A model generated the notes under the pieces. That model did not search any database. It was given only the letters and a program-made list of their open reading frames with translations, and had not been told where the DNA came from. Positions 15,292-23,890 of a DNA stretch of 64,000 nt are shown in pieces (positions within the stretch are counted from its first letter, which is position 1; every line of letters starts with the position of its first letter). The stretch comes from Streptomyces sp. 840.1 (GTDB lineage: Bacteria; Actinomycetota; Actinomycetes; Streptomycetales; Streptomycetaceae): NCBI RefSeq assembly GCF_003751445.1, contig NZ_RJUU01000003.1, positions 1,054,001 to 1,118,000 on the forward strand, given 5' to 3'. The translations under genes and the position numbers were made by a program.

Positions 15292-16191
15292 GTGGCCACC
15301 GGGAGAACCGCGGACCTCCGTCCCACGATCGATGCCGCGCTCGCCAGGAACCTGGTCGATACGCAGTTCCCCCAGTGGGCCCAACTGCCCCTCGAACTCC
15401 TCGACCCGGCCGGTTCGGACCACGTGATCTACCGGCTGGGCGAGGCCCTGTCCGTACGGCTGCCCCGCCATGCGGGGGCCACAGGCCAGGCCACGAAGGA
15501 GTTCGAGTGGCTCCCCCGGCTCGCCCCGCACCTGCCGTTGGCCGTCCCCGTACCGGTGGGAGTGGGCGAGCCCGGCTTCGGCTATCCGTGGCCCTGGGCG
15601 GTCTCCCGCTGGCTGGACGGTGAGGCGGCGACCGTCGAGGCCCTTGCCGGCTCGTCCCGGGCCGCCGTTCAACTGGCCGACTTCCTCAAGGCCCTTCAGT
15701 CGTTCGAGCCCGGGAGCTTCCCGGCCGGGGACCCGCACGAGGACCTGGCCGGCCGGTCGCTGGCCGGCCGGGACCGTACGACGCGGACCGCCATCGCGGC
15801 GCACGAGGGCACGTTCGACGCCGCAGCCATGACCGAGCTGTGGGACGCGGCGCTGAGCGCCCCCGGGTGGGATCGCCCGCCGGTCTGGTTCCACGGCGAC
15901 TTCCACACCGGCAACCTGCTGACTGTCGATGGCCGCCTCAGCGCGGTCATCGACTTCGGCGGGCTCGGTGTCGGCGACCCGGCCTGCGACCTGACCATCG
16001 CCTTCACCCTGATGTCGGGCGCCGGCCGGGCCGCGTTCCGCGCCGCGCTCGGCGTCGATGACGCCACCTGGACCCGTGGCCGCGGCTGGGCCCTGGCCAC
16101 CGGCCTGAACGCCTACACCTCGTACGCCGCCGTGAACCCGCGGGTCGCCGCACAGACCACCCGCCAGATCACCGAGGCGCTGCTCGGCTGA
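15292..16191 (+). CDS. Aminoglycoside phosphotransferase (APH) family protein
   Basis: Kinase-like protein of 299 residues. The catalytic loop HGDFHTGNLL and the metal-binding IDFGGLGVGDPACDL motif are intact, at about residues 199-235. Members phosphorylate aminoglycosides, macrolides or small metabolites; resistance should not be assumed from the family alone. The GTG at 15292 is six bases after AGGAG, while the TTG at 15286 directly abuts it and is less likely. It is a single gene with no obvious linked partner. Confidence 0.85.
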   Translation: MATGRTADLRPTIDAALARNLVDTQFPQWAQLPLELLDPAGSDHVIYRLGEALSVRLPRHAGATGQATKEFEWLPRLAPHLPLAVPVPVGVGEPGFGYPWPWAVSRWLDGEAATVEALAGSSRAAVQLADFLKALQSFEPGSFPAGDPHEDLAGRSLAGRDRTTRTAIAAHEGTFDAAAMTELWDAALSAPGWDRPPVWFHGDFHTGNLLTVDGRLSAVIDFGGLGVGDPACDLTIAFTLMSGAGRAAFRAALGVDDATWTRGRGWALATGLNAYTSYAAVNPRVAAQTTRQITEALLG

Positions 16192-16319
16192 CCGGACCGA
16201 GCCGGGCGGCGCTTTCAGCTCTGTTTGCCCGGAAGCTGGTTCGCGACGTGTCCGGCCACTCGTCCTCAGCCCCGGCACCGGACGGACGGAGGTAGCCTGG
16301 TGGCCCCGAACACGGAGAG

Positions 16320-17234
16320 GTGCGTGGGGAGTTGAGCGAAGGACAGCTCGGTGTGGTATTGATCCACGGAATCCGGTCCGATGCCAGGGTGTGGCAGCCT
16401 CTGGAAAAGTGCATCGCCGAAGACACGCAGCTCGACTTCGTCCGCACGCTTCCCTTCGAGTACGCGACCGGGCTGAAGCGGCTCCACCCGCTGCGGGTCT
16501 TCCCCTCGATCGACACGGCCGCCGACAGCCTGAAGGAGTATCTGGTCACGGAGGCGGGCGGCTTCGACCGGCTGATGCTGATCACACACAGCCAGGGCGG
16601 TCTGGTGGCCCAGCGCTACCTCGCCCGCATGCTGGCCGACGGAGCCGCGCACGAACTCGTCCGGATCCGCCGCATGGTGCTGCTGGCCTGCCCCAACAAC
16701 GGCTCCGAACTCCTGCGGTCCCTGCGCCAGAGCGTGCTCGGCTCCCGTCATCCCCAGGAGAAGGACCTGCGGCCGATCAGCGACCAGGTGACAGGCACCC
16801 TGCGCACCGTGCTCCGCGACGTGGTGAACGCGACCGGCTTGAGCGAGCGCACCTGCCCCATCGACATCAAGGTGTACGCGGGCGAGAGCGACGGTGTCGT
16901 GCCTGCGGCCTCCGCGCAGTCGGTCTTCCCGCACAGCGCCGTGCTCCCGGGTGACCACTCCGGCATCCTGAAGGTGAAGACGGCCCGTCACCGCACCTTC
17001 ACCACCCTGCGCCGCCTGATGCTGACCGTTCCCGAAGCCGTGCCTGACGCCGTCTCCGAAGCCGCTCCCGAAGCCGCTCCCGCGGGCGAAGCCCGACCGG
17101 ACCGGCCGCCCGCTCCCCGGGAGACGGGCCCCGGGAGCGTCAGCAACAACGTGTCCGGCAGCACCGTCTACGGCCACGTCATCCAAGGCGGCTCGGTACG
17201 CATGCCGGGCCGGGGCGATGACCGGCACGATTGA
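16320..17234 (+). CDS. Alpha/beta hydrolase with C-terminal VSGxVxGxVIQ-type tail
   Basis: Serine hydrolase of about 304 residues without signal peptide. The oxyanion motif LIHGIRS (about 14-20), nucleophile elbow THSQGG (Ser91), acidic residue in YAGESDGVVP and catalytic His in GDHSGI form a complete triad like that of PGAP1/lipase-type enzymes. After an Ala/Pro-rich linker, the last about 30 residues contain NNVSGSTVYGHVIQGGSV. That motif occurs in actinobacterial NB-ARC, TPR and other signalling or conflict proteins. The GTG at 16320 directly abuts GGAGAG, and a TTG four codons later is the alternative. It stands alone. Confidence 0.75.
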   Translation: MRGELSEGQLGVVLIHGIRSDARVWQPLEKCIAEDTQLDFVRTLPFEYATGLKRLHPLRVFPSIDTAADSLKEYLVTEAGGFDRLMLITHSQGGLVAQRYLARMLADGAAHELVRIRRMVLLACPNNGSELLRSLRQSVLGSRHPQEKDLRPISDQVTGTLRTVLRDVVNATGLSERTCPIDIKVYAGESDGVVPAASAQSVFPHSAVLPGDHSGILKVKTARHRTFTTLRRLMLTVPEAVPDAVSEAAPEAAPAGEARPDRPPAPRETGPGSVSNNVSGSTVYGHVIQGGSVRMPGRGDDRHD

Positions 17235-17328
17235 TCGAGCCACCTGGAGCCGGCCACCCGGTGCGGCGAAAACGGCGACCCCGCGCCCGCCCGCCGAAGG
17301 GCCGCCGGGACCGAGGCGTCCCCCCGGC

Positions 17329-18849
17329 TCATACCGCCAGGTGAGCCAGTACCGAACGCATCCCGTCGTGTACGGCGTCGCGCGACTCCTGTGTCAGGTC
17401 GATCGTCTCGAAGGCGTGGTGGGCGTTCGGTACGTCGATCACCTCCACCGAAGCCCCGCAGTCGCGGGACGCGGTGAGGAACTCCTCGACCGTGGCGGCG
17501 ATCTCCGGCCTCTCAAGACCCACGCGCGTGATCACGAGGGGCAGGGCGCCGGCCTTCGCCACCGCCTCCGCCGGGCGGAAGCGGGCGTCGACCCGGCCCA
17601 GGTACGGCAACGGCGCGAGGACCGGATAGCTGGCCGACAGACAGCGCAGCCAGGACGGGGGCTCCCGCAGCCAGTCCGCCGTGAGCAGCCCGCCGCCCGA
17701 GAAGAACCACAGGGCGATCCGCTGCCCGTCCACCCGTGGATCGGCCCGGACCAGCTCCAGCGCGGCGGCCACGTCCTCGGCGGCGCGGGGGTAGTCGGCG
17801 ACGTCGTGCAGGCGGTGGTCGAGGGTCACGCCCACCACGCCCCGCCCGGCCGCGCTGCGGGCGTACCCGGTCAGGGTCGGCCAGTCCCTCGGGGTCGGCC
17901 TGGCCCCGGCGGGTACCGGTCCGCCGTGCACGAACACCACGGCCGGGCGCGGGCCCTCGGCGTCCGGCAGGTACAGGTCGACGTTGTCGGTCCGCTCACG
18001 CGGGATGTCCGGTACGTCGAGCAGGAAGGGCCGCAGGTGCGCGGGCGGCCGGGACTCCTCGGGGGACACCAGCCGGTGCCCCTCACCTGCCGCCGCCCTT
18101 CGCAGGACGTCCGCGAGCTCGTCCGGGAGGGACAGCATCGGCCAGTGTCCGGTGGGGAGTTCGAAGAACGTCACCTGTGGGCCGGTGAAGGCCTGGAGGG
18201 TGGGCTCGCCGAAGTCGACGCCCCGCTGGACCATTTCGATGCTGGAGCCGCTCCCGTTGCACAGCACCCCGCTGACGGGCAGCGCGGCGGCCGCGCCGGT
18301 CAGCCGCAGGGGCTGGAGGAGGGTGCGCAGCGGTTGCGGGGCGGCGGACGCGGTGAGCCGGTCCAGTGCGGCGCCGGGCACGCCTTCGGTGCTGCCCCAG
18401 CGCCCCCACGCCTCGCGGGCCGGGGCGGGCAGCTCCCCGTCCCCGCCGCGACCGGCCAGCTCCTCGCGCAGGGCCGCGTCGGGTACCGAGGCCAGCGCGG
18501 GAACGCCGTCCCGGGGCAGTCCCGAGTCCAGGTAGACGATCCGGCCGACGCGCTCCGGTCTGCGGTCGGCGGCGCCCAGCACGGGGTGGATGCCGTAGTC
18601 GTGGCCGACCAGCACGATCTGCCGGCCGGCCGCGGCCCCCGGCGCTGCGCCGACCGAGTCGATCACCGCGAGCACGTCCGCGATGTGGGTCTCCAGGTCG
18701 ACGGGGTCCGCCCCGGCGGGGCGGGGCCTGCCGGTTCCGGTGAGCGCCACCGCGTGCACCTCGTCGCCCTCGGCGGCCAGCCGCGCGGCGGTGTCCCGCC
18801 ACACGTGTGCGTCGGTGAACATGCCCGGTACCAGGATGAATGCGGTCAT
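17329..18849 (-). CDS. Tandem alpha/beta hydrolase fusion protein
   Basis: Two complete alpha/beta hydrolase domains in one 506-residue chain. Domain 1 (about 1-245) starts FILVPGMFTDAHVW and has the elbow VGHDYG, where the nucleophile is Asp84 instead of Ser, with a C-terminal GHWPML His. Domain 2 (about 265-506) resembles dienelactone-hydrolase/acetylesterase enzymes: VFVHGG oxyanion loop, FFSGGG nucleophile and a late HHAFE His. Cytoplasmic, no signal peptide. It is read divergently from a MerR gene, from a promoter with the 19-bp spacer typical of MerR activation, so it is probably the target of that regulator. The substrate is unknown. Confidence 0.8.
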   Translation of the reverse strand: MTAFILVPGMFTDAHVWRDTAARLAAEGDEVHAVALTGTGRPRPAGADPVDLETHIADVLAVIDSVGAAPGAAAGRQIVLVGHDYGIHPVLGAADRRPERVGRIVYLDSGLPRDGVPALASVPDAALREELAGRGGDGELPAPAREAWGRWGSTEGVPGAALDRLTASAAPQPLRTLLQPLRLTGAAAALPVSGVLCNGSGSSIEMVQRGVDFGEPTLQAFTGPQVTFFELPTGHWPMLSLPDELADVLRRAAAGEGHRLVSPEESRPPAHLRPFLLDVPDIPRERTDNVDLYLPDAEGPRPAVVFVHGGPVPAGARPTPRDWPTLTGYARSAAGRGVVGVTLDHRLHDVADYPRAAEDVAAALELVRADPRVDGQRIALWFFSGGGLLTADWLREPPSWLRCLSASYPVLAPLPYLGRVDARFRPAEAVAKAGALPLVITRVGLERPEIAATVEEFLTASRDCGASVEVIDVPNAHHAFETIDLTQESRDAVHDGMRSVLAHLAV

Positions 18850-18913
18850 CGGTCTCTCCTCAGCGCTCCTTCGCCAAAGACGCCGCCACCACGGTCCGGC
18901 AGCGCCCGCCGGT

Positions 18914-18944
18914 ACGGTAGAAGCTCCCCCTGAGGGAGGTTCAA
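18914..18944 (-). promoter_or_regulatory. MerR-type promoter with 19-bp spacer
   Basis: On the minus strand, TTGAAC (18944-18939) and TACCGT (18919-18914) are separated by exactly 19 bp, which contain the inverted repeat CTCCC/GGGAG. The overlong spacer with an internal dyad is the hallmark of promoters remodelled by MerR proteins. It faces the tandem hydrolase gene and overlaps the ribosome site of the MerR gene. Confidence 0.75.
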
Positions 18945-19895
18945 GTGTTCCCGTCCCACGACGGCCTGTACGGCATCGGTGAACTCGCCGAGCGTGCGGG
19001 CGTCACCGTCAAGACCGTCCGCTTCTACTCGGACAGCGGTCTGCTGCCGGAGGCCCGCCGCAGCGCCGGCGGACACCGCCGGTACGGCCCCGACGCGCTC
19101 GGCCGGCTGCGGCTGGTCCGCTCCCTGCGCGCCCTGGGGCTTCCGGTGCGCGAGGTGCGGCGCGTCATCGACGAGGAGGAGACCGGGGCCGGCAGCGTGC
19201 TGGAGAACGCCGTCGCGGCGCAGTTGCGCGAGCTCGGCTCCCAGCTCCGGGCGCTGCGCTGGCGGGAGGCCGGGCTTCGGCTGGTGCAGGAGTGCGGGCC
19301 GGGTGAGCGGGCGGAGCGGCTGCGCCTGATCGGTGCCGTGTCCGCGCCTCCGGACACCGCGCCGCTGGCCCGGTTCTGGCGGGGCTGGCTGCCGCCCCGG
19401 ATGCCGTCCGGGGCGACCGCCGCGTTCCTGGAGGCGGTGGTGCCGCAGCCGCCACAGGACCCGGAGCCCGTCCAGGTCCTCGCCTTCGCCCGGCTGCACG
19501 CCTTGGTGACCCGCCCGTGCACCGGCGCCGAGCGGACGCAGCCGGCGGCGCACCGCGGCGAGGGGGCGGGCCGGCCGGCTGTCCTGTACGCCGGTCTGGC
19601 CGAGGCGTACGAGCTGGCCGGGGCCGTGATGCGCCGGGGCGGGCGGCCGTCCCCGGGCCCGGAGCTGGACAGTTTCGTGGCCGCGTACGCGAGCGCGTAC
19701 GGCAGCCGGGACACCCCTGCCTTCCGCCGCGTGCTGGCCGCCCAGCTGGCGGCCGATCCCCGGATCGACCGCTACTGGGAGCTGGTGGCCGAGGTGGTCA
19801 CCCCGCCGGGCGGCACACCGGAGCCGACCCCGGGGTCCGCGCACGACTGGCTGTTCGCGGCTCTGGACGCGCAGCGGCTTGCCGGGACGGCCTGA
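18945..19895 (+). CDS. MerR family transcriptional regulator
   Basis: Regulator of 316 residues, longer than minimal MerR proteins. The N-terminal winged helix is canonical (YGIGELAERAGVTVKTVRFYSDSGLLPEARRSAGGHRRYG, about 9-48), followed by the dimerisation helix and a C-terminal domain of about 200 residues that probably binds a ligand. The start is GTG with GAGGGAGG upstream. The same bases lie inside the MerR-type dyad that drives the divergent hydrolase gene, so binding would also affect its own translation-initiation region. Confidence 0.92.
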   Translation: MFPSHDGLYGIGELAERAGVTVKTVRFYSDSGLLPEARRSAGGHRRYGPDALGRLRLVRSLRALGLPVREVRRVIDEEETGAGSVLENAVAAQLRELGSQLRALRWREAGLRLVQECGPGERAERLRLIGAVSAPPDTAPLARFWRGWLPPRMPSGATAAFLEAVVPQPPQDPEPVQVLAFARLHALVTRPCTGAERTQPAAHRGEGAGRPAVLYAGLAEAYELAGAVMRRGGRPSPGPELDSFVAAYASAYGSRDTPAFRRVLAAQLAADPRIDRYWELVAEVVTPPGGTPEPTPGSAHDWLFAALDAQRLAGTA

Positions 19896-19911
19896 GGTCC
19901 CGCCTGCCGGA

Positions 19912-20451
19912 TCAGCGCATCCCGGCGGTGATCGCCCAGCGCTCGTGGTCGCGCCAGGCGCCGTCGATGAACAGGAAGTCCGGCGAGAAGCCCTCCAGCC
20001 GGAATCCGGCCCGGCGCACCAGCGCCAGCGAGGCCTCGTTGCCCGGCTGGATGTTGGCTTCGAGGCGGTGCAGGCCGAGGGGCCCGAAGGCGTGCCGCAG
20101 GACCAGTCCGAGCCCCTCGGTCATCAGCCCGCGACCGGCCGCGTGGGCGAAGGCGCCGTATCCGAGCGCGCCGCAGCGGAAGCCGCCGATGACGATGTTG
20201 TTGATGTTGACGAAGCCGGCGACTGCACCGCCGGCGTCCCGCTCGCACACGAGGAATCCCGCCTTCGACGGGTCCTCGATGAGTACGGTCGCGTACGCGG
20301 CGTAGGCGTCGGGACCGGTCGGCGGGAACAGCCAGGGCCGGTGCAGTTCCCGGCTCTCCCGGGCGCGTGCGGTGAACTCGTCGGCGTCCGCGGGCGTGAA
20401 GGGGCGGATCGCCGTGCGCGGCCCCTCGGCGACGTAGGTGGTGTCGGGCAT
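19912..20451 (-). CDS. GNAT N-acetyltransferase (RimJ/RimL type)
   Basis: Acetyltransferase of 179 residues. RIRPF-like opening (TAIRPFTPADADEF), LVCERDAGGAVAGFVNINNI, and the acetyl-CoA region LGYGAFAHAAGRGLMTEGLGLVLRHAFGPLGLHRLEANIQPGN fit the RimJ/RimL group, which acetylates protein N-termini or small amines. It ends 16 bp from the convergent MerR stop codon. A large hairpin lies just upstream. Confidence 0.88.
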   Translation of the reverse strand: MPDTTYVAEGPRTAIRPFTPADADEFTARARESRELHRPWLFPPTGPDAYAAYATVLIEDPSKAGFLVCERDAGGAVAGFVNINNIVIGGFRCGALGYGAFAHAAGRGLMTEGLGLVLRHAFGPLGLHRLEANIQPGNEASLALVRRAGFRLEGFSPDFLFIDGAWRDHERWAITAGMR

Positions 20452-20463
20452 CGGCCCAGCGTA

Positions 20464-20524
20464 GGGCCTTTCGGTTGGATCATGCCGGACCCCGCGGGCC
20501 CGGCATGATCCGAACGAAAGGCCC
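20464..20524. terminator. 61-bp near-perfect hairpin between LapA-like and GNAT genes
   Basis: Arms of 25 nt (20464-20488 and 20500-20524; both begin GGGCCTTTCG on their own 5' side) pair with only two or three mismatches around an 11-nt loop. It lies just after the stop of the LapA-like gene (-) and before the GNAT start (-). It is best read as a terminator that isolates the GNAT gene. Confidence 0.6.
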
Positions 20525-20547
20525 AGGCGGCAAGGGGTGTGCCGGTG

Positions 20548-20787
20548 CTACTTGGGGCGCCTGCGGAAGAAGTAGGCGCCGCAGGCCATTCCGGCCACGA
20601 ACATCACGGCCAGCGCCACGTAGAGCGGCATGGTCACCAGCGGGATCAGGAGGCGGACCGTCACGTCGTCGGTGTTCTCGGCGATGAACACCACCGACAG
20701 GACCGCGATGACGAGGACGAGAATGCGGGCCGGGGTGAACGCACCGGTGCTGCGCGTGCCGCCGCTCGACACATCCTTCGGGCTCAT
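20548..20787 (-). CDS. LapA-domain (DUF1049-like) small membrane protein
   Basis: Protein of 79 residues with two hydrophobic helices (ILVLVIAVLSVVFIAENTD, then PLYVALAVMFVAGMACGAYFF) and a basic C-terminus RRRPK. The N-D-V-x-V link between the helices fits lipopolysaccharide-assembly-protein-A-like proteins, whose role in Gram-positive bacteria is unclear. The ATG at 20787 has AAGGGG upstream. A longer in-frame ATG at 20877 would add an arginine-rich, unconserved stretch. Confidence 0.7.
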   Translation of the reverse strand: MSPKDVSSGGTRSTGAFTPARILVLVIAVLSVVFIAENTDDVTVRLLIPLVTMPLYVALAVMFVAGMACGAYFFRRRPK

Positions 20788-20924
20788 GAGACCGGCCCCT
20801 TCCCTGCTCCTGGTGCGCCTCGGCCCCCGGGTGACCAGGATGACTGCGTCCGGGTGGCCGGGGGCCGTTCTGTACACCCATTCGGGTGAGAGGGGCGGGC
20901 AGGAGCGGGCAGTCGCCCGCCGTG

Positions 20925-22771
20925 TCAGTCCGCCGTGCCGCCGACCACCGGCAGCTCCAGCACCCCGGTGTCGCCGGGTGCGCTGACGACGGTGACGGGC
21001 TTGATGCCTCGGTTCCCGAAGTACGCGGTGTCGCTGGCGGCGATCACGAACTCCATCCGGTGCCCCGGCTCGTACCGGTGGACGATGCCGGGCAGCTGGA
21101 CCGTGAACGGCCTGGTCACGTCCGGTACCCGGACCGGCGAGACGAGCCGGTTCACCAGATTCCTGGAGCCGTCCGGGGCCACGTCGTACACCTTGGCGAA
21201 CAGGACGAGCTTGTCGGAGGCGTCACCACTGTTCTGAACGCGCTCCGTCTTCGGCGAGACGACCTTCAGCGTCGCCTTCGGGGCGCCGACGACATCGACG
21301 GCGGCGGTCAGCGGGGCGCTGGTCCAGCCGAGGTAGGTGCCCTTGGTGTCGTAGGGCTTGGGGTCGGGCAGGCCGATGAGGCCGGCCAGCGAGCTCTCCG
21401 AATGGCTGGTGGGAACCAGCCAGTTGCTGTACTGGCGGCTGCCGCGCGAGACCTCGGAGGGGTTGTCGACGAGCTTGCCGTCGCCGGAGAGGTACATCTT
21501 CCGCGTGAGGCCGGGAACGGCGGCCGCGGTGCCGTAGCCGCTCTGCCAGTCGCGGTAGTAGGCGAACTCGGGCCCGGTGTCGGTCCGCGTCTCCTGGCGG
21601 AGGTAGCGGCCGAACCAGTCGAGGATGCGGCCACCGACGTAGCTGGTCTCCAGATTGCCCTGGCCCAGGTCGAGTTCTCCGTCCACCTGGCCGCCGCTGT
21701 GGCCCCAGGCCTGCCAGATCATCTTGGTCGTGGTGCCCTGTGCCTTGAGCGTCCGGTAGGTGGCGGTGGCCTCGTTGAGGTTGAACAGACTGTCCGCCTG
21801 GCCCTGGATCAGGAGCGTGGGCGCCTTGACCCGGCCGAGGTAGGAGACCGGGGAGACGCTGCGCGCGTAGTCGAGCATGTCGGCGGTCTGCCCGGCCGGG
21901 TAGCGGCCCGAGTTGAGCAGCCGGACGGTGTCGCAGGCCTTCGGCGCGAAGTGCAGGCAGCTCAGGCTGCCGAACCGGGAGGGGTCCAGGCTGGGGCTGA
22001 GGATCGTCTGCCCCTCCCCCATCAGGTAGAAGCCGTTGGTCCACTGCCACTTGAAGACCCCGGGGTGTCGGACGAGACGCCCTGGACCGCACCGGTGTTG
22101 TTGGGGGCGAGTGAGTAGCCGAGGTCGTTCCAGGTGATCAGCGGGACCAGGGCGTCGACGCGGGGGTCGACGGCGGCGGTGGCCATCTGGACAGCTCCGC
22201 CGTACGAGCCGCCGATCATGCCGGCTCTGGGGTCTCCGGGGCCGTCGAGGGTGACGAAGTCGGCCTCGGTGCCGTCGTCGGCCGCGCGGGTCCCGCCGAG
22301 GAAGTCGATGAGGGCGGCGGCGGCTTTGCCGTCTGCCTCGGGGTCGTCGAGTGTGATGAGGCAGCCGGATTTGCCGAAGCCGAGGCCGGAGTAGACGAGT
22401 CCGACGTAGCCGCGCGAGGCGAAGGCCTTGCCGATGCCGTCGGTGGAGCCGTCCAACTTGCTGCCGCCGAAGCCGTTGGTGGCGAGCACGGCGGGCGCCG
22501 GGTGGAGCGCGTCGGCTCCGGCGGGGCGGTAGAGATCGGCATCCACCGCGCAGGACCTGCCGCCCGCCGAGACGGTGAACTTCAGCGGGGTGACGGTGTA
22601 TTCGGATGCCGCTGCGACCGGCGCCGCCTGTGCGGCGCCGGTGAGCGCGAGCGGGGCCGCGAGGACCGCGCCGGCGACGAACGCGAGTGATCTGCGGGAC
22701 AGTGACAGCGGTTTGCGGGACAGTGACACCGACCGGGGCCGGAAACGGGAGCCGGGAACAGCACGCGACAC
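20925..22771 (-). pseudogene. Secreted X-Pro dipeptidyl-peptidase/CocE-like hydrolase, frameshifted
   Basis: The GTG at 22771 (GGAGG five bases upstream) opens a signal peptide (SLAFVAGAVLAAPLALTGAAQA). A serine hydrolase domain follows with nucleophile GGSYGG. The frame then breaks at the run CCCCGGGG (22058-22065): one frame continues SSDTPGSSSGSG and stops. The intended frame resumes as VFKWQWTNGFYLMGEG and carries the acid (QGQADSLFNLNEA) and His (WGHSGG), followed by the beta-rich X-Pro peptidase C-terminal domain. One missing base explains everything. Without it the protein would be about 615 residues, normal for the family. Either a recent pseudogene or a base-call error in a homopolymer. 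Confidence 0.8.
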
Positions 22772-22945
22772 GAAGACCTCCACACCGAGGGCGCCAGGCG
22801 CCCTACCGGCCAGTAAGCACTGGGTCGCGCTCATGCTGTGACACGGCTCATAGCGGTGTCAACGCTCCGTACGACGGTTCCTGAAGGTTGCTCAACTTCT
22901 CCGCATCGCGTACCCGTTCGAGGTGCGGGTGCCGGTCGGCACCGC

Positions 22946-23890
22946 TCAGAGCAGGGCCGCGACCTCGACCGTGAGGGTGGCCGCAGTGCCGTCGGCGGGC
23001 GCGTCCAGCACGGCCGGCACCCCGAGCGGGATGGTCAGCCCGGTGGGCCCGTGGCCGAAGCCCAGCTCCTCGACCACCGGGATGCCGAGACCGCCGAGCC
23101 GGTCGGCGAGTACCGCCCGCACCTTCGCGTACGAATCGCAGCCCGCCCAGGAGCCGCAGGCCACCCCGGCCACGCCGTCGAGCGCCCCGGCCCGCAGCAG
23201 CTGGGTGAGGATGCGGTCGATGCAGTACGGGGGCTCCCTGATGTCCTCGATGACCAGCAGCCCGCCGTCCGCCGACCGCCTGGCGTGCGGGGTGCCCAGG
23301 TCGGCGGCGAGCAGGCTCAGGCAGCCGCCGTAGGTGATGCCCCGGGCCCGGCCGGGCACCAGCGCCCTCGCCCCGTCGAGCCCCAGCGTCCGCACCGTCT
23401 CGGGCTCGAACAGGGTGGCCCGCAGACACTCCTGGGTGGCCGGGTCCTTGAGGAAGGTCTCCGCGCCCGCCATCGGCCCGTACAGCGTCGCGAGGCCCGT
23501 CCGCAGGGCAAACGCCTCGTGGAGCACGGTGACGTCGCTGTAGCCGACGAACACCTTGGGCCCGGCGGCCCGTATCGCCGCCCAGTCGAGCAGATCGACC
23601 ATGCGGTGTGCCCCGTACCCGCCCCGGCTGCAGATCACCGCGTCGACCGAGGGGTCGCACCAGGCGTCCTGGAGGTCCCGGGCACGCGCCTCGTCCGTGC
23701 CGCCGAGATAGTCCAGCTCCGGGTGGACTGACAGGACATGGGGCATCGGCACCGGGTCCAGGCCCCAGCCCCGGAGGATGTCGAGGCCCGGCTCCAGGCG
23801 GTCGACGGGCAGCGGTCCGCTCGTCGACACGACGGCCACCCTTGCACCCGCGCGCAGGCGGGCCGGGCGGGTCAGTGGTGTGAGGCTCAC
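22946..23890 (-). CDS. LD-carboxypeptidase (peptidase S66)
   Basis: Cytoplasmic serine peptidase of 314 residues that removes the terminal D-Ala from L,D-linked peptidoglycan tetrapeptides. The S66 catalytic residues are visible: Ser in VGYSDVT, Glu in LVIEDI and His in GFGHGP. The opening RPARLRAGARVAVVSTSGP is typical. The start is a GTG whose bases overlap the stop codon of the preceding S9 peptidase gene, so it is the coupled last gene of a four-peptidase operon. This points to recycling of murein or D-amino-acid peptides. Confidence 0.9.
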   Translation of the reverse strand: MSLTPLTRPARLRAGARVAVVSTSGPLPVDRLEPGLDILRGWGLDPVPMPHVLSVHPELDYLGGTDEARARDLQDAWCDPSVDAVICSRGGYGAHRMVDLLDWAAIRAAGPKVFVGYSDVTVLHEAFALRTGLATLYGPMAGAETFLKDPATQECLRATLFEPETVRTLGLDGARALVPGRARGITYGGCLSLLAADLGTPHARRSADGGLLVIEDIREPPYCIDRILTQLLRAGALDGVAGVACGSWAGCDSYAKVRAVLADRLGGLGIPVVEELGFGHGPTGLTIPLGVPAVLDAPADGTAATLTVEVAALL

